Origin: RYN-230 sp963723595
GTDB taxonomy: Bacteria > Actinomycetota > Actinomycetes > Streptosporangiales > Streptosporangiaceae
DNA length: 64,000 bases
Reading direction: 5' to 3'
Assembly (NCBI GenBank): GCA_963723595.1
Contig: CAVRRQ010000005.1
Location: forward strand, 106,598-170,597
Position 1 is the stretch's first letter. Each line of letters starts with the position of its first letter. Position numbers and translations under genes: made by a program. The notes beneath the pieces were generated by a model that worked only from the letters and a program-made list of their open reading frames with translations, searched no databases and had not been told where the DNA came from. Positions 56,329 to 64,000 of the stretch are shown in pieces.

Positions 56329-56622
56329 CTAGACCTTAGGTCGTTGCGATCTGATCAGGAGGAGCAGGAGCCCGCCGATCAGGGCGACGAAGATGACGAC
56401 ACTGCTCCATAGCGGCGCCAGAACCCACCACCAGGACCAGCCGATGATCCCGGCCAGCTTCAGCGCGATCAGAGGAATCACTGCCAGGGGCAGTTGGCCG
56501 GGAAGTGACAGCCGCCACGATGACCCCTGTCCGCTGGTCACGCTACGAGGGTATCCGCCAGGTGGCAGCCGGAGCCAGAGGGAGCCGAGTCGATAGAGGT
56601 CCGTCCTCCTGATCAGCGCCAA
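56329..56622 (-). CDS. Small membrane protein
   Basis: A 97-residue protein with a basic/Ser-rich start and two hydrophobic stretches, QLPLAVIPLIALKLAGIIGW and WWWVLAPLWSSVVIFVALIG, ending in a basic tail. Family not recognised. The next 165 bases upstream contain no gene. Confidence 0.5.
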   Translation of the reverse strand: MALIRRTDLYRLGSLWLRLPPGGYPRSVTSGQGSSWRLSLPGQLPLAVIPLIALKLAGIIGWSWWWVLAPLWSSVVIFVALIGGLLLLLIRSQRPKV

Positions 56623-56787
56623 GGTTTGCCGTGGAAGATCACAGTCCAGCGGCGCGAAGCGCTGTCCGAAGGACGCGAGCGTAGCGAGCGCTCTTGACGG
56701 TGATCTTTGCGCGGCGAAAGAATGCCCGGCGCGAGGAGGAAGGCCCGGTCAGTTCTCGCGGTCGCGGTCCCCGTGGGTGCGTTCCGA

Positions 56788-56869
56788 GAAGGCCCCTTCA
56801 TTGATCGGAAGGGGCCGCTGACGTGGGAGCCACCTATCGGAGTCGAACCGATGACCTACGCATTACGAG
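56788..56869. repeat. 82-bp repeat, left copy: truncated tRNA-Thr 3' half plus hairpin
   Basis: It matches 58558-58639 at 76 of 82 positions. It contains the tRNA terminator hairpin and the minus-strand tRNA-Thr sequence from the 3' end through the T arm to the anticodon loop, where the match stops. This is what a displaced attachment site of a tRNA-targeting element looks like. It cannot make a tRNA. Confidence 0.8.
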
Positions 56870-56951
56870 GAGGACTCGAGGCGTCCAGTGCCGTCCAAAG
56901 GATCACTCCTGCCCCGCTCACCGGACTCCTCGCTCCGATCGCGTCCACGGT

Positions 56952-56989
56952 CATCCAGGGCTGTCGTTAGCAAATCCGTTAGCAGGACA
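56952..56989. repeat. Direct repeat copy 2 (TTAGCA motif)
   Basis: Partner of the repeat at 55998-56035. Both copies are followed at different distances by a CTGATCGAAC motif (about 56138 and 57008). They may be duplicated edges of an integrated element. Confidence 0.55.
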
Positions 56990-57114
56990 GGCAGCATCTC
57001 AGCCTGGTCTGATCGAACCTTGAGGATCCCATCCGGGCCATCAGCTCGCGTAGGCTCGCGCCTGTTGCTGCCTGACTCCTACCCGCCCTGAGGGAGGCGG
57101 CGAGCCACCCGCGA

Positions 57115-58443
57115 TTGACCGAGGTGAGCCGCCTGTCTACCCTCGCATCTATGCGGGCTGCTCGACTGCGACATTCCGTCCTAGGCGTACTCCTCCTAGG
57201 TGTCTCAGCTGCCCTGTTGATGGGCTGGCTGTGGTTGAGCCATCTGTGGTTCGAGGTCGTCACCGGCTTCGTTGTCGGGCTCGTGCTGATAGCCTTGATG
57301 CTCCGGAACGGATGGCACCAGACAAGTCCGGAGAGCCTCGAATCACGCGGTTTCAGTCCGGAATCTGACTGGGATTCCAATCTGATGGATCCAGGCCTGC
57401 ACCGAGAGATGGCCCCCATAATCCCGGCCTTGGGGCGCCGTGGGATATCCAATACCCCCATCCGGCGTCCGGCGGCCCAGCCGGCCCCCGGGTCGTTCGC
57501 CCGGCGGCGTGCGCCGACAGCCTGGAACGGCCAGCCCGACCGGCGGCGTGGCCGGCTTTCCCCGGACGCCCTGGTCATGTTCGCCGAGGAGCGCGAGGCC
57601 GCCAGCATCGACGACGTGCTCGGCGCACTCGACCGCGATCTGGTCGGCCTGGTGCCCGTGAAGCGGTGGATCGAGGACATCGCGCTGCTGCTCCTGGTGG
57701 ACCGGGCCCGGCAGAGATTCGGCCTCGAGGCCCCCCGGCCAAACCTGCACATGTGCTTCACCGGCCCGCCGGGCACCGGCAAGACCACCGTGGCGCTGCG
57801 CATGGCCGAACTCCTGCACCGGCTCGGCTACCTGGAAAGCGGGCACCTGGTGCACGCCATGCGCGACGACCTGGTCGGCCAGTACATCGGGCAGACCGCA
57901 CCCAAGACCAAGCGTGTGCTCGACCAGGCCATGGGCGGGGTGCTGTTCATCGACGAGGCCTACTATCTGTACCGCGCGGCCGACTCCAAGGACTTTGGCC
58001 AGGAGGCCATCGACATCATGCTGCAGGTGATGGAGAACGAGCGCGACAATCTCGTGGTCATCCTCGCGGGCTACAAGGACCGGATGGACGACTTCTTCGA
58101 GAGCAACCCGGGCATGCATTCCCGGATCGCGCACCACCTCGACTTCGCCGCCTACGATGCCGACGAGCTCGTCGCGATCGGGCGGCTAATGCTCGAGCAG
58201 TCCAGTTACTACCTGTCCCCGGGCGCCGAGGAGGCGTTCCGCCAGTACCTGTCTCGCCGGATGCGCCGACCCCGGTTCGCCAACGCCCGCAGCGTGCGGA
58301 ACGAGCTGGAACGCACCAGGCTACGGCACGCGCGCCGGGTGGCCACTGACGCCAGCCGCGGCTGGAACCGGGACGACCTGATGCGCCTTGAGCCATCGGA
58401 CATCTTGCCTAGCTGGGACTTGCTAGACAGTGATCCGTCGTAG
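57115..58443 (+). CDS. cbbX: CbbX-type AAA+ protein (red-type Rubisco activase) with an N-terminal membrane segment
   Basis: Residues about 150-442 follow CbbX, which removes inhibitory sugar phosphates from red-type Rubisco: DDVLGALDRDLVGLVPVKRW, LLLLVDRARQRFGL, Walker A FTGPPGTGKTTVALRMAELL (about 216-235), HRLGYLESGHLVHAMRDDLV, pore loop GQYIGQTAPKTK, Walker B GGVLFIDEAYYLYR, ILAGYKDRMDDFFESNPGMH, SRIAHH (Arg finger), FANARSVRNELERTRLRHA and DDLMRLEPSDI. The first 150 residues are unusual: two hydrophobic helices (about 21-40 and 49-64), then a Pro/Arg-rich linker. CbbX normally begins near residue 150. TTG 57115, GTG 57124 or ATG 57151 could start it; none has a clear ribosome site. No Rubisco gene is nearby. 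Confidence 0.78.
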   Translation: MTEVSRLSTLASMRAARLRHSVLGVLLLGVSAALLMGWLWLSHLWFEVVTGFVVGLVLIALMLRNGWHQTSPESLESRGFSPESDWDSNLMDPGLHREMAPIIPALGRRGISNTPIRRPAAQPAPGSFARRRAPTAWNGQPDRRRGRLSPDALVMFAEEREAASIDDVLGALDRDLVGLVPVKRWIEDIALLLLVDRARQRFGLEAPRPNLHMCFTGPPGTGKTTVALRMAELLHRLGYLESGHLVHAMRDDLVGQYIGQTAPKTKRVLDQAMGGVLFIDEAYYLYRAADSKDFGQEAIDIMLQVMENERDNLVVILAGYKDRMDDFFESNPGMHSRIAHHLDFAAYDADELVAIGRLMLEQSSYYLSPGAEEAFRQYLSRRMRRPRFANARSVRNELERTRLRHARRVATDASRGWNRDDLMRLEPSDILPSWDLLDSDPS

Positions 58444-58557
58444 CTGCCTCGTAGTGGCGCTCATGTAGCCAGCCGGACGCCCGGTTTCGCCGGAGGCCGG
58501 CTGCCACGTCGTCCGCGGATACATGCACCTTGGCCACGGTCAGGCGCCCGTTAGCAA

Positions 58558-58639
58558 GAAGGCCCCTTCCAAGATCGGAAGGGGCCTCTGACGTGGGAGC
58601 CGCCTATCGGAATCGAACCGATGACCTACGCATTACGAG
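58558..58639. repeat. 82-bp repeat, right copy, overlapping the intact tRNA-Thr
   Basis: Partner of 56788-56869. It spans the terminator and the 3' half of the functional tRNA gene. The two copies bracket cbbX and lie 1770 bases apart in the same orientation, as attL and attR would. Confidence 0.8.
58561..58586 (-). terminator. Terminator of tRNA-Thr
   Basis: A perfect 10-bp stem, GGCCCCTTCC/GGAAGGGGCC, with a 6-base loop starts 11 bases downstream of the tRNA 3' end. A slightly changed copy lies in the left repeat (about 56791-56816). Confidence 0.8.
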
Positions 58640-58671
58640 TGCGTCGCTCTAACCGACTGAGCTAAGGCGGC
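58598..58671 (-). tRNA. tRNA-Thr (anticodon CGU)
   Basis: On the minus strand a complete cloverleaf can be drawn: acceptor GCCGCCT/AGGCGGC, D arm GCTC...GAGC, anticodon arm ACGCA/TGCGT with loop CTCGTAA (anticodon CGT), T arm ATCGG-TTCGATT-CCGAT and discriminator T. The CCA end is not encoded. Its 3' half is duplicated at 56826-56869. Confidence 0.95.
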
Positions 58672-58816
58672 AGGCCACCATCCGGCGGCTCACCGAGTCT
58701 ACCGGTCAGCCCACCAGCCTGTGCCCCCGCCGCGAACCACCCCTCGGGGCCGCCACAGGCCACCGGCCCCGGGCTGCCACCGGCCACCGGGAAGCACGAG
58801 TGGCTGCCAGCCCCGG

Positions 58817-60421
58817 TCAGGGGCAGACGGTGCCGTTGCGGGGGGTGGCCAGGTCCAGCAGGTAGCGGTTCACGGCGGCGTCCACGCAGGGGCTGCCCAT
58901 CATGTACGCGGTGTGGCCGTTGCCGTCCCACCCCAGCAGCACCCCGGACTTCAGGTCCCCGGCCAGGGCCTGGGCCCAGCGGTACGGCGTGGCCGGGTCC
59001 CGCTTGTTGCCGATGACCAGGATCGGCGGGGCGCCGGCCGCGCGGATCGACGGGACCGGGTAGGAGCGGACCGGCCAGTAGGCGCAGGGCAGGCTGCCCC
59101 ACATGATCGGGGCCCCGAAGTCCGGCGCGGCCCGGGCGGCGGAGGTGGCCGCGGCACGCCAGCGGGCCAGGCCCGCGGGCCCGTTCCCCCCGGCAGGCCA
59201 GGGCCGGTCGAGGCAGTCGATCGCCATGTTCGCGTCGGCCAGGTTCGTGTACTGGCCGGTGGCGTTGCGCTCCCACAGCGCATCGGCCAGCGAGACCAGC
59301 ACGGTCCCGTCACCGCCGAACGCCGCGGTCAGCGCCTCCCGCAGCGTCGGCCAGTACGCCTGGCTGTACAGCGCGGTCGCGATGCCGTTCAGCACCATGG
59401 CCCCGTTGGCGGGCTGGCGGTCCAGGTTGTTGACCAGCGGATGGGCCGTGGCCCGGCGCACCAGGCCCTCGATCCGGGCCACGCCCGCCGCCACGGACCC
59501 GCGGCCTGCGGGGCAGCCCGCCCGCGCCACGCAGTCCGCCACGAACGCGCGCAGCGCGACCTCGAAGCCCTGCCCCTGCACGATATTCATCCGCAACGAG
59601 GAGCTGCCCGGGTCGATCGCCCCGTCCAGGACGAGGGCCCGGACGTGGGAGGGAAAGAGTTGCGCGTACCAGGTGCCCAGGTAGGTGCCGTAGGACTTGC
59701 CGAGATAGGTCAGTTTGGCGTCACCGAGTGCGGCGCGCAGTACGTCCATGTCGCGGGCGGCGTTGCGGGTGCCCACCCACGGCAGCAACGTTCCGGACGC
59801 ACGCTCGCAGCCCCGGGCGAACAGCTTCGCCTCGGCGACGACCGGGGTGAGCTGACTGGCGCCGGTGAGGTCCTCGTTAGTGGAGAGATAAGTGTCGAGC
59901 TGCGGGCCGGACAGGCAGTGGATCGCGGGCTCGCTCGAGCCCACGCCGCGCGGGTCGAAGCCGACCACGTCGAACCGGGCGCGAACCGGGGCGGCGATCT
60001 CGGTGCGGGCCTGCAGCGCGTAGGTGATCCCGGAGCCGCCGGGACCGCCGGGGTTGACGACCAGGGAGCCGATCCGCCGCGCCGGGTCGGTGGCACGCAG
60101 CCTGATCACCGGCAGCGAGAAGCGCCGCCAGGCGGGCCGGCGGTAGCTGAATGGGACGAGCAGCCGGGAGCACTGGAACACCTTGTTGCAGGTCTGCCAC
60201 TGCAGTTTCTGGGCGTAGTACCCGGCCAGGGTGGTCGGCGGCGGCCCGGCCGGCTCGGCGATCGGCGCGCTGGCCTGCGAGCTGGCCGCGGCGCCGGAGC
60301 CCGGTGCGCTGGGGGCCGGATGGGCCGCGGTGCTGGTACTGCAGGCCGCGAGGACGAGGGCGCACGCAGCGGCGGTCAGCGCCGGCGCCCACCGGCGCCT
60401 CCGCCGGATGGGGAAGGCCAC
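58817..60421 (-). CDS. Secreted lipoprotein alpha/beta hydrolase (tripeptidyl aminopeptidase-like)
   Basis: A 534-residue TAP/SlpD-type peptidase. The signal has a basic FPIRRRRRW, a hydrophobic core and the lipobox LAAC (about residue 26), followed by a Ser/Ala/Pro-rich spacer. The hydrolase fold shows SLVVNPGGPGGSG, FDVVGFDPRGVGSSEP, nucleophile LTYLGKSYGTYLG, the acid in ILVIGNKRDPATPY and His in GWDGNGHTAY. It would cleave peptides outside the cell. The frame is intact. Confidence 0.92.
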   Translation of the reverse strand: MAFPIRRRRRWAPALTAAACALVLAACSTSTAAHPAPSAPGSGAAASSQASAPIAEPAGPPPTTLAGYYAQKLQWQTCNKVFQCSRLLVPFSYRRPAWRRFSLPVIRLRATDPARRIGSLVVNPGGPGGSGITYALQARTEIAAPVRARFDVVGFDPRGVGSSEPAIHCLSGPQLDTYLSTNEDLTGASQLTPVVAEAKLFARGCERASGTLLPWVGTRNAARDMDVLRAALGDAKLTYLGKSYGTYLGTWYAQLFPSHVRALVLDGAIDPGSSSLRMNIVQGQGFEVALRAFVADCVARAGCPAGRGSVAAGVARIEGLVRRATAHPLVNNLDRQPANGAMVLNGIATALYSQAYWPTLREALTAAFGGDGTVLVSLADALWERNATGQYTNLADANMAIDCLDRPWPAGGNGPAGLARWRAAATSAARAAPDFGAPIMWGSLPCAYWPVRSYPVPSIRAAGAPPILVIGNKRDPATPYRWAQALAGDLKSGVLLGWDGNGHTAYMMGSPCVDAAVNRYLLDLATPRNGTVCP

Positions 60422-60430
60422 GGGGCGACG

Positions 60431-61279
60431 CTACTCCGCGGGGGTGGCGGCGGCCTGGTCGCCGTACTTGGCCTCGTAGGCCTGGCGGGATCCGCACACG
60501 CTCGCCTTCGGGCAGGCGCACTTGCTGCCGTCCCGGGCCAGCTTCACCACGATCTTGTCGCCCGGCACACTGTGGCCAGTGACGACGCCCGGGCCCTCGG
60601 GGGTCTCGACGGAGGAGCCGATACCCGGGGCATCCTTGCGGAAGTCCTGGTAGAGCGGGTGCTCGTACTTGAGGCAGCACATCAGGCGGCCGCAGGCCCC
60701 GGCGATCCGCAGCGGGTTGACCGGCAGGTCCTGGTCCTTGGCCATCCGGACGGACACCGGCTCGAAGTCCTTGAGGAACGTGGAGCAGCACAGGTCGCGG
60801 CCGCACGGCCCGATGCCGCCCTGCAGCCGGGCCTCGTCCCGCGGGCCGATCTGCCGCAGTTCCACCCGGCCGCGCAGCCGGGCGGCCAGGTCGCGGACGA
60901 GTGCCCGGAAGTTGACCCGGCCCGGCGCACTGAAGTAGATCGTGTAGACGTTGGGGTCGTCCACGTAGTCCACGCCGATGATCTTCATGGGCAGGCTGTG
61001 CTCGCGGGCCAGCCGCCGGGCCGCGACCCGGGCCTCGGCGCGGCGGCCCCGGTTGGCCTCGTCCCGGGACAGGTGGTCGTCGGTGGCCAGGCCGGCGCAC
61101 AGCGGCAGCCCGTCCACGTCGTCATCGACCCACTGCGGGGCCCAGATGACGTCGGCGACCTCGGGGCCGCCGTCGGTGGGCACGAGGACCTTGTCCCCGA
61201 CCCGGGGTGTGAGCGGCCCGGGATCCAGGTAGTAGAGCCGTCCGTAGCGTTCGAAGCTGACGGCCATCATCATGCCCAT
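60431..61279 (-). CDS. PSP1-domain (RicT/YaaT-like) protein
   Basis: A 282-residue protein with the PSP1 domain: MAVSFERYGRLYYLDPGPLT, VDYVDDPNVYTIYFSAPGRV, NFRALVRDLAARLRGRVELR and the Cys clusters CGRDLCCSTFL and CGRLMCCLKYE, which in RicT/YaaT take part in FeS cluster binding. A C-terminal Cys group, CACPKASVC, is extra. ATG 61267 is an alternative start. It is conserved in Gram-positive bacteria. The neighbour at 60421 is on the same strand, nine bases away. Confidence 0.92.
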   Translation of the reverse strand: MGMMMAVSFERYGRLYYLDPGPLTPRVGDKVLVPTDGGPEVADVIWAPQWVDDDVDGLPLCAGLATDDHLSRDEANRGRRAEARVAARRLAREHSLPMKIIGVDYVDDPNVYTIYFSAPGRVNFRALVRDLAARLRGRVELRQIGPRDEARLQGGIGPCGRDLCCSTFLKDFEPVSVRMAKDQDLPVNPLRIAGACGRLMCCLKYEHPLYQDFRKDAPGIGSSVETPEGPGVVTGHSVPGDKIVVKLARDGSKCACPKASVCGSRQAYEAKYGDQAAATPAE

Positions 61280-61409
61280 TGGCCCAGGTTACGGGGGGAT
61301 CACGGAATCCGCTCCCCCGGGCGGCTGTTTTGTGACGATTCGGCAGCCGGTGGCTGGTACGGAGGGTGGCGCGCGGAGGGCGCTGGCTGGCGCGCCGAGG
61401 GCGGCGCTG

Positions 61410-61923
61410 TCAGGCGGGGACGGTGTCGGTGCACTGGCACTGGACCAGCTGGGGCGGGAGGGTCCGGGCCAGCACCTCGCGGTGCACAGGGGCGGCCTCC
61501 GCATGACGCTGCAGGCCAGCGGGGGTAAGGATCACGTAGACGCCGCGCCGGTCCTCGCCGCACGAGCACCGCTCGACCAGGCCGTTCTTTTCCAGCCGGT
61601 CGATCAGCCGGGACAGGGCGCTCTGGCTGAGGTGCACGCCGTCGGCCAGTTCCTGGGCCCGGAACTTGTGCTCCCGGCTTTCGGACAGCCGGTCGAGCAC
61701 CTCGAACTCGCTCACCCCGAGACCCTGGCGGGCCAGTTCACGATCCAGCGCGGCCATCGCGGCCGCGTGGCTGGCCGCGATGGCCCGCCACGTGCTCACC
61801 ACCGCCCCGGTCGCCGCGTCGCCGATGGCCGGGGGGCCGCCGGACGCCGGGTGGCCACGGGGGGCGGCGTCGGCCGCCGGGGGGCGGCGGCCGGCGGGGG
61901 GCCACGGGTTCTGTCACGCTCAC
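61410..61923 (-). CDS. MarR-family regulator (frame break near 61860)
   Basis: A regulator of about 170 residues. From GTG 61923 a Pro/Arg-rich head shifts frame near 61860 into GDAATGAVVSTWRAIAASHA. Then come the MarR domain pieces LGVSEFEVLDRLSES, HLSQSALSRLIDRLEKNGLV (recognition helix) and CGEDRRGVYVILTPAGL (wing). A shorter start at 61802 is possible. It diverges from an MFS pump across a perfect operator, so it is very likely the repressor of that pump. Confidence 0.85.
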
Positions 61924-61948
61924 GAGGCCAGGGTAACGCGAAACCCAA

Positions 61949-61983
61949 CTAGATGCAACTGCATTAATTGCACTTGCATCTAG
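61949..61983. promoter_or_regulatory. MarR operator
   Basis: CTAGATGCAA-N15-TTGCATCTAG is a perfect inverted repeat between the marR and MFS genes. A smaller TGCAA...TTGCA symmetry lies inside it. The AT-rich context is typical of a promoter-operator region. Confidence 0.78.
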
Positions 61984-62011
61984 TGCTTGTACATGCATAT
62001 TCTCTGGAGTC

Positions 62012-63825
62012 ATGGAGTCAATCAGCCGCGCTCAGGCGGCCTCTCCCTCCCAGTCCCTCCGTCCCCGGCCAGCCCCGGGCTCCGCCGGCATCTGCAGCCC
62101 GCCCGCCGGCCGCCAGGCCGTCCGGTACCGGGTCCCCGTCCGCCGGGCCGTCCGCCGGGATGTCCGCCGCCGGATCCTCGGCCGCCGAGCCGTCAGCGCC
62201 GCCCGGGCAGGCCCCGGCCCGCGCTGGAGCGCGCGCGAGTGGGCCATCCTGATCGTGCTGTGCGGGGCCCTGTTCCTTGATGCACTCGACGTGTCGATGG
62301 TCGGCGTCGCCCTGCCGTCCATCCGCACCGCCCTCGGGCTGAGCACGTCGTCGCTGCAGTGGGTGGTCAGCGGCTACGTGCTCGGCTACGGCGGCCTGCT
62401 GCTGCTCGGAGGCCGCGCCGCCGACCTGCTGGGCCGGCGCCGCGTGTTCCTGGCGGCCCTGGCCCTGTTCGCGGTCGCCTCCCTGTTCGGCGGGCTGGTC
62501 AGCAGCGCGGGCCTGCTCATCGCCGCGCGCTTCATCAAGGGCATCGCGGCGGCGTTCACGGCCCCGGCCGGCCTGTCGCTGCTCACCACCACGTTCCACG
62601 AAGGCCCCATGCGCAACCGGGCCATCTCCGTGTACTCGGCATTCGGGGCGAGCGGGTTCTCGCTCGGCCTGGTGCTGTCCGGCCTGCTCACCGAGATCAG
62701 CTGGCGGTGGACGCTGCTGGTGCCCGCGCCGGTGGCGCTGCTCACGCTGATCGCGGCGATCAAGGTCATCCCGCGGCCCGCTGTCTCGCGCGAGCCGCGC
62801 GGCAGCCGCCGGTTCGACATCCCGGGCGCTGCCACGGTGACCGGCGCGATGCTGCTGCTCGTGTACACCGTGGTCTCGGCCCAGCAGGTGGGCTGGGGGT
62901 CGGCCCGGACCGTGGGATCGTTCGCGGCCGTCGCCGTTCTCCTCAGCGCCTTCGTAGTGATCGAGCGCCGTAGCGTGGACCCGCTGGTGCCGCTGGGCAT
63001 CTTCCGCCGGGGGCCGCTGACCCGGGCCAACATCGGCGCGATGACGCTGTTCGGCTCGTACGTCTCATTCCAGTTCCTGGTGACCCAGTACCTGCAGACG
63101 ACGGCCTCGTGGTCGGCGATCGCCACCGCGCTGGCCTTCCTGCCGGCCGGGGTGGTCGGTGGCCGTGCTGTCCACCCGGATGAGCGCGATCATCGGGCGG
63201 TTCGGGACCGCGCGGGTCGCCGTGGTGGGCGTTCGCCAGCCTGGTGGCCGGCTTACGCGGTGTTCCTCCGGTCGGCGTCCAGCCGGACTATCCCACTGCG
63301 ATCTTCCGGGCGGTGGTGCTGATCGGCGTCGCGTTCGGGCTGGGGTTCTCCGCGCTCAGCCTGGCCGCGACCGACGGTGTCGCCGACGCGGAGCAGGGCC
63401 TGGCGGCCAGCCTGTTCCAGACCTCGTTCCAGGTCGGCGGCGCGATCGTGCTGGCGGCCGTGACGGCGGTGGTGGAGGCCGGGGGCGCCAGCCGGATCAC
63501 CTCGCCCCAGGCGACCCTGGGGGCCTACCGGCCCGCCCTGGCCCTCATCACCGCGGTGTCGGCTGTGGGAGCGGTGGCCGCGCTCACCGGGTTGCGGTCC
63601 GCACGCTCAGCGGACCGGCCGGTGCCGGTCGCCGTGCCTGCCCTGGTGCGCGTCCCCGTCGCGGAGGAAGCCGAGGCCCCGGACCTGGCGATGGATGCGG
63701 CGCTGGGGATGGAGGAGGCGCTGGACGTGGCGGCGGCGGACCTCGTCACCGGGACGGCCCGTGAGGTGGAGGAGGGACTGCGCCACCCCCCGGCGCTTCT
63801 GACCGAGGCCGCGCCTCTGAGCTGA
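62012..63825 (+). CDS. DHA2-type MFS drug efflux transporter (two frame breaks)
   Basis: A drug:H+ antiporter of about 600 residues with about 14 membrane helices. An unusually long Arg/Pro-rich N-terminal tail (about 70 residues) precedes the first helix. Signatures include LFLDALDVSMVGVALPSI (motif D1), LQWVVSGYVLGYGGLLLLGG, RAADLLGRRRVF (motif A), and FGASGFSLGLVLSGLLTEIS (motif C). Breaks lie near 63163 and 63230. The end has a soluble acidic tail. It is divergent from a MarR gene, its likely repressor. Confidence 0.88.
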
Positions 63826-63885
63826 GGCTCTGCCTCCGACCTGGGGCTGCGCCCCCTGAGCTGAGGCCGCCGTCAAAGCGCCTGC

Positions 63886-63916
63886 GCCGCCCCCGCCCGG
63901 TCCGGGCGGGGGCGGC
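63886..63916. terminator. Terminator hairpin
   Basis: A 13-bp perfect GC stem with a 5-base loop lies between the convergent MFS gene and the partial gene at the right edge. It can serve both directions. Confidence 0.8.
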
Positions 63917-63926
63917 GCCGCGCCGT

Positions 63927-64000
63927 TCACCAGGCCTGGTTGACCTCCTGGCCGTTCACCGGCACCAGCGGCACCAGGTGCCCGTCGCGCAGCCAGCCGT
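63927..64000 (-). CDS. C-terminal end of an unidentified protein (partial)
   Basis: On the minus strand a frame enters from the right edge and ends GWLRDGHLVPLVPVNGQEVN, QAW and a TGA at 63927-63929. Codon use is natural for this genome and the terminator follows directly. Only 24 residues are visible, so no family can be named. Confidence 0.45.
   Translation of the reverse strand, partial: GWLRDGHLVPLVPVNGQEVNQAW

Noticed and set aside
56826..56869. A second tRNA gene
   Set aside because: Only the 3' half is present; the D arm and 5' acceptor strand are missing.
58721..61528. 935-codon plus-strand frame
   Set aside because: It lies entirely antisense to the intact peptidase and PSP1 genes and is repetitive Gly/Arg/Val shadow sequence.

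Overview
The window is very GC-rich DNA from a filamentous-type actinomycete. The indicators are several whiJ-like regulator sets (XRE/DUF5753, DUF397, RsbW-like ATPase), DUF1707 and DUF6247 proteins, mycothiol-type DinB enzymes, a split LigD system, and a mycobactin-type lysine N-oxygenase. The order cannot be fixed from this sequence alone.

Left part (1-8110). The first 81 bases (minus strand) encode the N-terminus of a [NiFe]-hydrogenase small subunit that resembles the actinobacterial group 1h (formerly group 5) high-affinity enzyme. Diverging from it is a long accessory operon: YceI, two SIS-domain (GmhA-like) proteins around a HypC/HupF-like protein, a maturation endopeptidase, then hypC-D-E-A-B. 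The sixth gene, hypF, lies 15 kb away (23643-26012).

8.2-21.8 kb is regulatory and transport DNA: two RsbW-like ATPases, two NarL/DesK-type two-component systems, a DUF6247/RelE-like pair, an XRE/DUF5753-DUF397 pair, a DrrAB-like ABC exporter with its divergent TetR and operator, and a second ABC system beside its own two-component system. 22-43 kb holds an MbtG-like N-oxygenase, hypF, an aldo/keto reductase, TetR and METTL20-like genes, a ClpP-like protein without recognisable catalytic residues next to an XRE regulator, a patatin, hydrolases, a remnant MFS pump, an LLM oxidoreductase, a DapA-like aldolase, a Gfo/Idh oxidoreductase, a third two-component system and an IlvD/Edd dehydratase.

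43-56 kb holds a large secreted Cys-rich protein, a MerR-DUF5753 chimera, separate LigD-type ligase and polymerase genes, a UvrD helicase and small stress or regulatory genes. 56-59 kb is a scar-like region. An 82-bp repeat that includes the 3' half of tRNA-Thr(CGU) occurs twice, 1.77 kb apart, around one gene, a CbbX-type (red Rubisco activase) AAA+ protein. 59-64 kb holds a secreted peptidase, a PSP1 protein, a MarR/MFS divergent pair and the end of an unidentified gene.

The hydrogenase locus plus a CbbX suggests H2-driven carbon fixation, but no Rubisco gene is in this window.

Caution: many genes (hyp genes, DapA-like, IlvD, HK/RR, MFS and others) are broken by single-base indels, mostly +1 in GC-rich runs, while long neighbours such as uvrD and the ligase genes are intact. 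These are probably sequencing errors. Coordinates for such genes span the reconstructed frame.
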